Shown: positions 35,454-43,658 of the stretch, in pieces
Position numbering within the stretch: the stretch's first letter is position 1
Layout of the letters: the number at the start of each line of letters is the position of its first letter
Origin: Streptomyces gossypii
GTDB taxonomy: Bacteria > Actinomycetota > Actinomycetes > Streptomycetales > Streptomycetaceae
Direction of reading: 5' to 3'
NCBI RefSeq assembly: GCF_025165795.1
Contig: NZ_JAJAGO010000005.1
Coordinates: 372,001 to 436,000, forward strand
Length of the DNA: 64,000 nucleotides
The notes under the pieces: model-generated
Databases searched by the model: none
Seen by the model: only the letters and a program-made list of their open reading frames with translations
Told to the model about the DNA's origin: nothing
Position numbers and translations under genes: made by a program

Positions 35454-37079
35454 ATGGGCCGAAGAGCGGTGCCGCAGAGGATCGCCGGGCGCTACGAACT
35501 GATCTCATTGATCAGCAGTGGCGGCATGGGGCAGGTCTGGCGGGGCTATGACACCGTCCTCGACCGTGACATCGCCGTCAAGCTGATCAAACCGGAGATC
35601 GCCGAGTCCGCGGACCGAGCGGAGTTCCTGGCCCGATTCCGTCGCGAAGCCCGGGTCACGGCGAAGATCGAGCATCACGGGGTGCCGTCCGTCTTCGACG
35701 CCTCGTTCGATGAGGAAGCCGATCGGCTCTATCTCGTGATGCAGCTGGTCCGCGGTCTGTCACTCGCCGACCTCCTGGCCGAGCACGCGGACCCACTGCC
35801 CGTGTCCTGGGCCGTCTCGATAGCCGCGCAGATCTGCACGGTGCTCTCCTACGCGCATGCGGTCCCCGTCGTTCACCGGGACATCAAGCCCGAGAACGTC
35901 ATGGTCGACCGGGCCGGTTCCGTGAAGGTCCTGGACTTCGGCATCGCCTCCGTCCTCGGCACGGACGTCACCAGGCTGACGGCCACCGGCCGCGTCCTGG
36001 GCACCCGCCCCTACATGTCGCCCGAGCAGATCAGGAACGTGCCCGTCAGCCCCCGCAGCGACCTCTACGCCCTGGGCTGCCTCCTGCACGAACTCCTCGC
36101 GGGCGAACGTGTCTTCGACGCGGTGGACGAGATTCCGCTGATGTACCAGCACCTCTCCGAGCCGCCCGTGCCCCTGCGGAAGCTGCGCCCGGACGTGCCC
36201 ACCGCACTCGAACTCCTCGTCCTCGAACTCCTGGCGAAGGAGGCGGCGGACCGCCCCGTCGACGCCTGGACGGTGTACGAGCGGCTCGCCCCGCTGCTGC
36301 CCCCACCGGACACCGGCGCCAGCCCGGACCTGGCACCGCCGCCCACCGGGGTGCCCGACCCGACCCGTCCCTACCGGCGCCCCGCGGCACCCCGTCCGCG
36401 TCCCGTGGCGACCGGCGGGCCCACCGGCCCGGCTCCGGCCCCCGAAGCCCCCTCTCCCGTCGACCCATCCACACCCGCCGGCTCCGATTCCGTCGGCGGC
36501 ACCGTCGCCGAGCAGGAGATCGACGAGGCCGTGGACCACGCCTTGGCCCTTCTCGACGAGGACCGCTTCTCGCAGGCCGCCGACGTCCTCGCCGAGGTCA
36601 TCGCCCTGGCCCCGGCAGGACAGGGAGCGGACAGCCCCAAGCTCCTGGAACTGCGCCTCACCCATGCGGTGGCGCTCTTCCTCGGCGGTGACTTCCGGCG
36701 CGCACTGCCGGAACTGCGCACCCTCGCCGACACCTTGAGCCGCCTCCACGGCCCAAGCGATGGCCGAGCGATCGACTGCCGCAAGCAGGCCGCCTACTGT
36801 CACGCCGAACTCGGTCAGTTCGAAGAGGCCCTGCACGAGATGGAGAACCTACGACCGCACGCCGCAGCCCTGTTCGGCGACCGTTCCGAAGAACTCTTCG
36901 CGCTGCGCTTGGACCATGCCCGCTTCCAGGTGGCCGCCGGCCGCGACGGCACAGCGGCCCGTACGCTCCGCCTCCTGCATTCAGAGGCCGCAGCCGCGCT
37001 CGGCCGCGCCCACCCCCTGGTCACCGATGTCGCCGCGATCCTCGCCCGTATCCGCTTCCAGGACGGCCGCACCACCTGA
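35454..37079 (+). CDS. Ser/Thr protein kinase with TPR-like C-terminal region
   Basis: A 541-aa Hanks-type kinase. The Gly-rich loop is ISSGGMGQVW (residues 20-29), the ATP lysine K43 is in DIAVKLIKPE, the catalytic loop HRDIKPEN is at 141-148, DFG is at 161-163, and the activation segment end GTRPYMSPEQ is at 183-192, so it should be active. After a Pro-rich linker (~280-345) come helical repeats (AVDHALALLDEDRFSQAADVL, AVALFLGGDFRRALPELRTL, AYCHAELGQFEEALHEM) like tetratricopeptides. There is no membrane helix or PASTA domain, so it is cytosolic, unlike PknB-type sensors. It precedes the RelE-UvrD gene by 89 bases on the same strand and probably shares its transcript; the repeats may bind a partner. 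Confidence 0.88.
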   Translation: MGRRAVPQRIAGRYELISLISSGGMGQVWRGYDTVLDRDIAVKLIKPEIAESADRAEFLARFRREARVTAKIEHHGVPSVFDASFDEEADRLYLVMQLVRGLSLADLLAEHADPLPVSWAVSIAAQICTVLSYAHAVPVVHRDIKPENVMVDRAGSVKVLDFGIASVLGTDVTRLTATGRVLGTRPYMSPEQIRNVPVSPRSDLYALGCLLHELLAGERVFDAVDEIPLMYQHLSEPPVPLRKLRPDVPTALELLVLELLAKEAADRPVDAWTVYERLAPLLPPPDTGASPDLAPPPTGVPDPTRPYRRPAAPRPRPVATGGPTGPAPAPEAPSPVDPSTPAGSDSVGGTVAEQEIDEAVDHALALLDEDRFSQAADVLAEVIALAPAGQGADSPKLLELRLTHAVALFLGGDFRRALPELRTLADTLSRLHGPSDGRAIDCRKQAAYCHAELGQFEEALHEMENLRPHAAALFGDRSEELFALRLDHARFQVAAGRDGTAARTLRLLHSEAAAALGRAHPLVTDVAAILARIRFQDGRTT

Positions 37080-37168
37080 CCCGTACGTTCCCCTGCCCGG
37101 GGGCCACACCACACCCTGCCGCACGCCTGCTCCGCCGCACCTATGCTCCGCCGCACGGAAGGACGTCA

Positions 37169-39343
37169 ATGCCGCACCTGGCCTTCGACATCGGTTTCTG
37201 CACCGAACTGCACAAGCTCCAGGCAGACGTGAAGAAGGGCGTCTTCGACGCCTGGCAGAGGTTCCAAGTCCGCACACTCACACAGCTCCTGGCAGACCCC
37301 GGGCTCCACATCGAGAAGCTGCGCAACGCGCGCGACCCGCACATCCGCACCATCCGCATCACCGGATTCTGGCGCGGTGTCGTCCTCGCGCCGGAGTCCG
37401 GCGACACCTTCGTCCTGCTCAAGGTCCTGCCGCACGACAAGGCCATCGCCTGGGGCGTCAAGCAGCGGTCCAGCATCAACACCGTCACCCGCGCCGTCGA
37501 GCTCCGCGACGCTGCCACCCTCGACCAACTCACCCCTCCCCACGAGGAGAAGACCGAGGCGCCGTCCGAATCCCGGCTCCTGGCCCATGTCTCCGACGGC
37601 GAGCTCGCCTCCCTCGGCATCGACGCCGACACGATCCGCCGTGCGCGCACCCTCACCGACAAGGAACAACTGGAGGCGTTCGCCCCCTTCTTCCCGCCCG
37701 ACCAGTGCGAGGTGCTCCAGTACCTCGCCGAACGCATCTCGGTCGAAGAGGTCTGGCGGGAGCTCGTCGCCCACCGCGTTCCCGCAGGCGGCACCGGAGC
37801 AGTCGACGAGACGGACTACGACACCGCCATCCGGCACACGGTCTCCCGCATCCTCCTCGTCACCGCCTCCGAAGAGCTGCACGACATCCTCGACAAGCCC
37901 TTCTCCGCCTGGCGGATCTTCCTCCACCCCTCCCAGCGCCGGATCGCCTACCGCCCCAGCTACTCCGGCCCGGCCCAGGTCTCCGGCGGCCCCGGCACCG
38001 GCAAGACCGTCGTCGCCCTGCACCGCGTCAAGCATCTGCTGGCCCACCTGCGCGACGACGAGCGCATCCTGCTCACCACCTACACCAACGCCCTCGTCAC
38101 CTCCCTCCGCTCCGGCCTCACCGCCCTGGTCGACGACGAGCAGCTCCGCGACCGTGTCGACGTCATGACGGTCGACGCCTTCGCCAGCCGCGTCCTGACC
38201 ACCGCCCCCGGCCAGCCCCACCGCCGGGCGATCGGCGGCGCCGAGGAGGAACGCCGCTGGACGCGGGCGGCCGAGGCCGTCCAGTACCCGGGCAGCGCCC
38301 AGTTCCTCGCCCAGGAGTACAAGCACGTCGTACTCGCCCAGGACCTGCGCAGCCGGGAGGCGTACGAGGCCGCCGACCGCGCCGGTCGCGGCAGCCGCCT
38401 CACACCCGCGCTCAAACCGCACACTTGGCGCGCCTTCGAAGCCTTCACCAGCGGCCTGGAGGCCGACGAACTCCGCACCTACCTCCAGACCAGCGCCGAA
38501 GCCGCCCGCGTCCTCACCGACAACGACACCGGCACCGGTCCGCCCTACCGCCATGTCGTCATCGACGAGGCCCAGGACCTCCACCCGGCCCAGTGGCGCC
38601 TGCTGCGCGCGGCAGTCCCCGCACGCCCCGACGACCTGTTCATCGCCGGCGACCCGCACCAGCGGATCTACGACTCCAAGGTCTCCCTCAAAGCTCTCGG
38701 CATCAAGGTCGTCGGCCGCTCCACCCGCATGCGCAAGAACTACCGCAGCACACAGGAGATCCTCGCCTGGTCCACGGCACTGCTCCTCGGCCGTCCGATC
38801 GACGAACTGGCCGACACGGCAACCGCCGAGTCGCTGCTCGGCTACCGCTCCGCCCTGCGCGGCACCGGACCGGCCCTCCACGCCGCCACCGACGAGGCCA
38901 CCGAGCTCGACGCCCTCGCCGACCGCTGCCGCGAGTGGATCGACTCAGGCGTGAACCCGTCCGACATCGGCATCGCCACCCGCTTCAAGAAGACCGGCGA
39001 CGCCGCCCTCGCCCGCCTCACGGCAGCCGAGATCCCCGCCCGCCGCCTCCGCGCCCGCGCCTCGGACCCGGACGACGCCGTCAGCATCGGCACCATGCAC
39101 GCCTTCAAGGGACTGGAGTTCCGCTGCGTCGCCGTCATCGGCGTCCACGACGGTGCTCTCCCCTTCCCCCGCGCCATCACGCCCGAAGACCTTGACCGCC
39201 TCCAGCACGAGGCCGACCTGCTCGCCGAACGCTGCCTGCTCTTCGTCGCCTGCACCCGCGCCCGCGACGGCCTCTACGTCTCCTGGTCCGGCGAACCGAG
39301 CAGCTTCCTGACGGAGGCGGGCGTGCGCGTTTCGCCCGCGTAG
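37169..39343 (+). CDS. UvrD-type helicase with N-terminal RelE/ParE-like domain
   Basis: A 724-aa superfamily 1 helicase. Motif I is VSGGPGTGKTVVALHR (Walker A 273-280), motif II is VVIDEAQDLHPAQW (467-470 DEAQ), motif III is LFIAGDPHQRIYD, then MRKNYRSTQEIL, TMHAFKGLEF and LFVACTRARDGLYVSWSG. Residues 1-100 are not helicase: HLAFDIGFCTELHKLQADV, then GLHIEKLRNARDPHIRTIRI and VLLKVLPHDKAIAWGVKQR match the helix-helix-sheet layout of RelE/ParE toxins, including a basic C-terminal strand. The middle (~130-250) has no recognised domain. ATG at 37169 has a ggaagga site. It follows the kinase gene and precedes the DUF559-type gene, all plus strand. The fused toxin-like domain suggests RNA or translation targeting; this is inference. 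Confidence 0.85.
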   Translation: MPHLAFDIGFCTELHKLQADVKKGVFDAWQRFQVRTLTQLLADPGLHIEKLRNARDPHIRTIRITGFWRGVVLAPESGDTFVLLKVLPHDKAIAWGVKQRSSINTVTRAVELRDAATLDQLTPPHEEKTEAPSESRLLAHVSDGELASLGIDADTIRRARTLTDKEQLEAFAPFFPPDQCEVLQYLAERISVEEVWRELVAHRVPAGGTGAVDETDYDTAIRHTVSRILLVTASEELHDILDKPFSAWRIFLHPSQRRIAYRPSYSGPAQVSGGPGTGKTVVALHRVKHLLAHLRDDERILLTTYTNALVTSLRSGLTALVDDEQLRDRVDVMTVDAFASRVLTTAPGQPHRRAIGGAEEERRWTRAAEAVQYPGSAQFLAQEYKHVVLAQDLRSREAYEAADRAGRGSRLTPALKPHTWRAFEAFTSGLEADELRTYLQTSAEAARVLTDNDTGTGPPYRHVVIDEAQDLHPAQWRLLRAAVPARPDDLFIAGDPHQRIYDSKVSLKALGIKVVGRSTRMRKNYRSTQEILAWSTALLLGRPIDELADTATAESLLGYRSALRGTGPALHAATDEATELDALADRCREWIDSGVNPSDIGIATRFKKTGDAALARLTAAEIPARRLRARASDPDDAVSIGTMHAFKGLEFRCVAVIGVHDGALPFPRAITPEDLDRLQHEADLLAERCLLFVACTRARDGLYVSWSGEPSSFLTEAGVRVSPA

Positions 39344-39433
39344 AGCGTTCACCGGAACGAGTGCACCGAGCGGCGCTCAGCGATGGGCCTCTGCCTCCGG
39401 GGGCAGGACCCCTGGGAACAGGGGGAGAGCAAC

Positions 39434-40519
39434 ATGCCAGCACACCACGCCCGCCAGGAAGACCGACCCACGCCGACCGATCTGGCCCGGGACCAGCAGG
39501 GGATCATCCTCCGCACCGAACTCCTCGCGGCCGGGGTCCCGGACAGAACGGTCAGCAACCGCTGCCGCTCCGGCCGCTGGCAGACCCCGCTCCCCGGAGT
39601 CGTCGCCCTGCACTCCGGGGCTCTGAGCTGGGATCAGCGATACCGTGCGGCGCTGCTCTACGCGGGCCCCCGCCGCACCGCGCACGGCACCGGCAGCCGT
39701 ACGGGCCCGCCTGCCCGGAGCGCGTCGCCCACCGGACCGGGCAGGCGGCGAGCCCCCGGTGCGCGGGACGGCCCACTCCTCACGGCCCCGCTCCTCACCG
39801 GCCCGGCCGCCCTCGCCCTCTACCGGCTGAAGGCCGCGCCCGCGCCGGAAGACGTACGGGAGATCGACGTCCTCACTCCGACGTCCTCGCACCTCGCCTC
39901 CCGGCAGTGGGTGCGCGTGCACCGCACGCGCCGAATGCCGCGCCCGGTCCTCATGCAGGGCCGACTCCCGGTCGCCCCACTGCTGCGCGCCGCCGTGGAC
40001 ACGGCCCGCCTCACCGGCCCCGGCGACCGCACCCGCACCCTCCTGCACGAGATCGTCCAGGCAAGGGGCATCGCCCCCGCCGCGCTCGCCGCAGAACTGC
40101 GCGCTGCCCGCCTGCCCCGGCGCCCGGACCTCGCCGCTGTACTGGAGGAGTTGAGCGCGGGCACCCGCTCACCCGCCGAAGCGCTCGCCCGTACGACCAT
40201 CCGCCGCACCGACCTGCCCCAACCCCTCTGGAACCCCACCCTCCACCTTGACGGCGACCTCCTCGCCGTCCCCGACGCCTACTGGCCCGAGCACGGTGTG
40301 CTGCTGGAGGTGGATTCGCGGGCGCACCACTGGGCGGTGGCGGACTGGGAACGCACCATGGCCCGCCACAACCGCCTGGCGGCGCTGGGCTTCCGTGTCC
40401 TCCACGTCTCCCCGTCCCAACTGCGCCGCACACCCGACGAGGTCCTCACCGCCCTCCGCACCGCCCTCACCACGGGCCCGCACGGCCCTCTGCACCGCAT
40501 CAGCGTGGTGCCCGCCTGA
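39434..40519 (+). CDS. AbiEi-like N-terminal domain plus DUF559-like nuclease domain protein
   Basis: A 361-aa protein. The start QQGIILRTELLAAGVPDRTVSNRCRSG is the winged-helix-like segment found in AbiEi-type antitoxin proteins (helix, turn, then the R-W-x-x-x-L-P-G-V motif in WQTPLPGVVALH). A variable middle is followed by a C-terminal DUF559-like restriction-nuclease fold: VLLEVDSRAHHWAVADWERTMARHN and LGFRVLHVSPSQLRRTPDEVL, with E-V-D and a following His/Asp as presumed metal ligands (PD-(D/E)XK type). ATG at 39434 has a gggggag site. No AbiEii-type nucleotidyltransferase gene is adjacent. Many actinobacteria carry stand-alone copies, so a defence role here is suggestive only. Confidence 0.75.
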   Translation: MPAHHARQEDRPTPTDLARDQQGIILRTELLAAGVPDRTVSNRCRSGRWQTPLPGVVALHSGALSWDQRYRAALLYAGPRRTAHGTGSRTGPPARSASPTGPGRRRAPGARDGPLLTAPLLTGPAALALYRLKAAPAPEDVREIDVLTPTSSHLASRQWVRVHRTRRMPRPVLMQGRLPVAPLLRAAVDTARLTGPGDRTRTLLHEIVQARGIAPAALAAELRAARLPRRPDLAAVLEELSAGTRSPAEALARTTIRRTDLPQPLWNPTLHLDGDLLAVPDAYWPEHGVLLEVDSRAHHWAVADWERTMARHNRLAALGFRVLHVSPSQLRRTPDEVLTALRTALTTGPHGPLHRISVVPA

Positions 40520-40578
40520 GTCCGTGGCGTAATACGGCCACCTGCTGGCCGTAATCCGCCACGGACTCAGGCGGGCAC
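40508..40578. terminator. 33-base inverted repeat between convergent genes
   Basis: Arms 40508-40540 and 40546-40578 pair with about three mismatches around a 5-base loop. The left arm contains the last codons and stop of the DUF559-type gene; the right arm ends at the AIPR stop codon. It fills the whole gap and should terminate both transcripts. Its inner part (tacggcca ... tggccgta) recurs in the terminator at 57112-57158. Confidence 0.85.
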
Positions 40579-42711
40579 TCACTCCTCCGGCTCCTCCAGC
40601 TCCTGGCGCAGCTTCCAGGCGAGCTCGGCCAAGGTCTGGCCCTCGGACGTCATCCAGCGCGCGGTGCCCTGATTGGCCACCGGACGGTTCTCCCACTCGG
40701 CGAGTTCCCACATCAGCTTGATGAGCCCGGAGGGTGAATACTCCAGGCCGTCGGCCTCCCAGAGGAGGGGCCTGGCACGGTTGTTGACCCAGGTGGCCCT
40801 GCCGCGTCGTGGGTCCTCGGCGAGCCAGCTCTCAAGAGCCTCGCGCTCCGGGGCCTGCGGTGTGTAGAGCGACAACGGGGTGCCCTCGCTGAGGGCACTG
40901 TGGTTGATGATGGTGTGAACGGCGTTCTCGCTGCGTCGCTTGGTGCGCTTGGCCCGGACGTGACGGTACTTGGCCGGAAGGTTCGTCGGTGCCCCGCTAC
41001 GCCTGGCGCGTTCGAGGACCAGGTCGGCTACATCCTTGCAGCGGGCCGGGTCCGCACACAGGGGGCGGATCTGGGCCCTGGGGTAGAGCTCATCGATGGC
41101 GAGAACCAGTTCGGGCAGCAGCTTTTTCAGCAAGCCGGGGAGCTCGGGAGCCACCGTCTTTCCCCAATCCAGCTCCGCATCGTCGAGGCCGGGGGAGGCG
41201 AGGAGCTGGATTGCCAGGTGGGAGAGCAGCAGGTGGCCGTGTTCGACCGTCGCGGCGGCTCGGCCTTCTACCGACGGGCGCATTCCGTGCAGGATCTTCC
41301 GTACCTCGCGGAGGGTCAGTACGGAATTCCACACCTGGAACGCGTTCGGCTGGGGCCGGAAGAGCGTGTCGTACGTTCCCTGCGGTCCCCGCTCCCAGAG
41401 AGAGTCCAGCGAACCGGCGGTCCGTGCGGCGTGCTTGGGGTGCGGATGAGCGCACGCGAGCGCTATTGCCGCCTCGACAACCGCGCATCCGGTGTCGGGG
41501 GAGGGATCCGGCTCCCCACGCCGGATGGTGTAACTCTTGTCCAGTCCCGCCTTGAGATCGGCACGGAGCTCGTTCTGGACTGGGTCCAGGGAGATGAAGT
41601 CGCGAGCTTCCACCTGATTTTGCAATTTGCTGGCCTTGGTGGTCCGCCCCGCGAAATCCCCGGTGCCACCGGTGGCGATGACCCTCACGCTGACCTGGGC
41701 CGTAGCGGCGTCATCGTCCTTGGCCACGGCTTCCGCGATCGCCTTGACCGTCTGTGCTCCGTTCACCACGCTGGCGCCGTTGACTTTCAGCGTCACGGGT
41801 TTGCTGTGCGGGGCCCTCTGCGATCCGTACCGCGGCTCTATCGTGTCGCAGAGCACCGTGATGCCGTTGTTGAAGTACCAAAAATTGGACGGCTCCTGCG
41901 AGAGTGTGCCCTGCATGTCGCTGTTGGTGCGCGTGAGGCCGAGCGGGCCCCGGATGTTCCGGTGGAAGAGCGGAGAGTCGTGCGTGTCGAGCCACGAGGC
42001 GACCTCCTGGGCCGACGCGACGCCTTGGAACGCCGGGTAGGGCATGTCGACGCTGAACCAGGGGGACAGGGCGATGGAAAGGTTCACGGGCTTCGGTGTG
42101 AAGTCCGCACGCACCTGCTCCCAGAACTCGGGGGTATGGACGACGCGATGGTCGAGGAACCGGCCGAAGGCGTTGAACTCGGCCTCGCCGTTGGCCAGGA
42201 CCTTTTCCACCTCGGGGGAGGGCGGCTCGGTGCCCATGAGCGCGGTCACCAGCGTGACCTTGGCTGCGTGCTCGGAGATGAGCGTCTTGGCCTGCTCCGC
42301 GAGCATGCAGCCCTTGGTGTTGAACTGGTCGTACTCCTCCACGTCGATCAAGCGGAGGCCGGCCAGCATCTTGTGAGCGGCGTCGGTCTTGGCCGTGGCG
42401 TTGCCCGTCCTGCTCCACTTGGTCTGGACGAGGTAGACGTGCGGAGGCGAGTGGGTCAGGGCGATGGCGTCGATTCCCTGGTCATCGCGACCATCGATCA
42501 CGGCAGCGGTGGCGCTCTCGGAGTCGCAGCCGGTGAGGATGCGTACCGTCAGGGCGGTCAGCGCACGGGAGAGCAGGGCCTGTTGACGGGAATCGGGTGA
42601 GTGACTCTCGAAGTCGGCCATGTCGATGAGGCCATCGCCGTACGTCTCCAACAGGATGCGCTGCACCTGTCGTACCTGCTCGGGAACTTGGACTCTGCCG
42701 CCCTTGGACAT
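40579..42711 (-). CDS. AIPR family protein (abortive-infection phage resistance type)
   Basis: A 710-aa protein with the diagnostic AIPR motif NFWYFNNGITVLCD (276-289), followed by VNGASVVNGAQTVKAI. The N-terminal region looks like a restriction-nuclease fold: DGRDDQGIDAIAL (D81) and HVYLVQTKWS (Q96-x-K98), the DxxxD...QxK arrangement. The C-terminal half (LRADLKAGLDKSYTIRRGE onward) is the family's long helical domain. AIPR genes are found among phage-resistance genes; the mechanism is thought to be nuclease-based abortive infection. ATG at 42711 has a ggag site 7 bases upstream; the open frame continues 17 codons further. Base use is slightly less GC-rich than in core genes. Confidence 0.87.
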   Translation of the reverse strand: MSKGGRVQVPEQVRQVQRILLETYGDGLIDMADFESHSPDSRQQALLSRALTALTVRILTGCDSESATAAVIDGRDDQGIDAIALTHSPPHVYLVQTKWSRTGNATAKTDAAHKMLAGLRLIDVEEYDQFNTKGCMLAEQAKTLISEHAAKVTLVTALMGTEPPSPEVEKVLANGEAEFNAFGRFLDHRVVHTPEFWEQVRADFTPKPVNLSIALSPWFSVDMPYPAFQGVASAQEVASWLDTHDSPLFHRNIRGPLGLTRTNSDMQGTLSQEPSNFWYFNNGITVLCDTIEPRYGSQRAPHSKPVTLKVNGASVVNGAQTVKAIAEAVAKDDDAATAQVSVRVIATGGTGDFAGRTTKASKLQNQVEARDFISLDPVQNELRADLKAGLDKSYTIRRGEPDPSPDTGCAVVEAAIALACAHPHPKHAARTAGSLDSLWERGPQGTYDTLFRPQPNAFQVWNSVLTLREVRKILHGMRPSVEGRAAATVEHGHLLLSHLAIQLLASPGLDDAELDWGKTVAPELPGLLKKLLPELVLAIDELYPRAQIRPLCADPARCKDVADLVLERARRSGAPTNLPAKYRHVRAKRTKRRSENAVHTIINHSALSEGTPLSLYTPQAPEREALESWLAEDPRRGRATWVNNRARPLLWEADGLEYSPSGLIKLMWELAEWENRPVANQGTARWMTSEGQTLAELAWKLRQELEEPEE

Positions 42712-42875
42712 GGCTGCTCCGCTGATGAAGATGGCAGTCCACCACGGCATGCGGGAGCGCATGCGCGTGCACCGGGAGAGCGATCATACGTAATCACACC
42801 GTAGCTGCGGGTGGTGAGGGGATGGCAGCGGCTCCGGTCCGCGGCGGGGCCGGGGACGGAGCTGCCGTCGTCCTG

Positions 42876-43463
42876 TCAGAGCTTGCCTTCGACCAGTACG
42901 GTGCGGTGGCCACCGAGACGGCGTGAGAAGTCCCCGACGAACTCGGGGCGCAGCGTGGGCCAGTTCCAGAACGTGAAGCCGAGATGACCGAACGCGAAGC
43001 AGTCGTCGGCCCAGAGCCACGTGTGCACGGGAGCGGTCCGGCCGCAGGACGGGCACGCGACGGGCTCATCGTGACCCTCGGCCCAGGAATTCACCGCGCC
43101 CCCGAACAGGGCCCACGTCTCCTCGATGAGCGACCAGTGCTCGTCGACGAGGGGTGTCTCCGCCGCGCAGTGCGGGCAGGTGACGGCCGAGGGTTCGCCC
43201 TGCCCAGCGTCGAAGACCGTACGCCCTACGGTGACGCGCAAGCCGTTGCTCCACACATCGGCCAGCCCGGGATCCTCGTCCTCGACGGCTTCGCCGTAAC
43301 GCGTCCCTGGCGCGTGCCCGGCGTCAGCGCCGAGGACGCAGTCGGTACGTTCCGCTGAGACGAAGCCGTCCGCGATCAGCCAATCGAGTATGTTCGCCGC
43401 GAGCCCCCGCGCCTCCCCTGGCGTGGCCTCGATGTCGACGATCGTCTGGAACCAGTCGCCCAT
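42876..43463 (-). CDS. zinc-ribbon protein of unknown function
   Basis: A 195-aa soluble protein starting MGDWFQTIVDIEATPGEARGL (ATG 43463, ggggag site). It has two cysteine pairs, VTCPHCAAETPLVDE and PVACPSCGRTAPVH, forming a probable zinc ribbon, and a conserved-looking end FAFGHLGFTFWNWPTLRPEFV followed by LGGHRTVLVEGKL. I recognise the overall type as a Streptomyces hypothetical but know no function. It is divergent from the membrane protein gene at 43659 with a 195-base gap, and lies downstream of no obvious partner. Confidence 0.7.
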   Translation of the reverse strand: MGDWFQTIVDIEATPGEARGLAANILDWLIADGFVSAERTDCVLGADAGHAPGTRYGEAVEDEDPGLADVWSNGLRVTVGRTVFDAGQGEPSAVTCPHCAAETPLVDEHWSLIEETWALFGGAVNSWAEGHDEPVACPSCGRTAPVHTWLWADDCFAFGHLGFTFWNWPTLRPEFVGDFSRRLGGHRTVLVEGKL

Positions 43464-43658
43464 GATCTCCCCTTCAGTCTCGTGCCTGCGTACCGTACGT
43501 TCCGCCATGGACAATCGCGAAGCGACTTCGGACATACTCGTCCAGCGTTCCCACGGTGACCGTCTGCCGTGGACTGCCGGGAAGAAGACGGGGTGGGCGG
43601 ACGGGGGCGATCGGCAGGGAACGCTCGCCTGGCTGGGAAACGGGACGGGAGTGTGCGC

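Noticed and set aside
35454..37079. Assignment of the kinase as PglW or PknB
   Set aside because: It lacks PglW length and the rest of a Pgl/BREX set (no PglX/PglZ/BrxC-like genes seen), and has no membrane helix or PASTA repeats.
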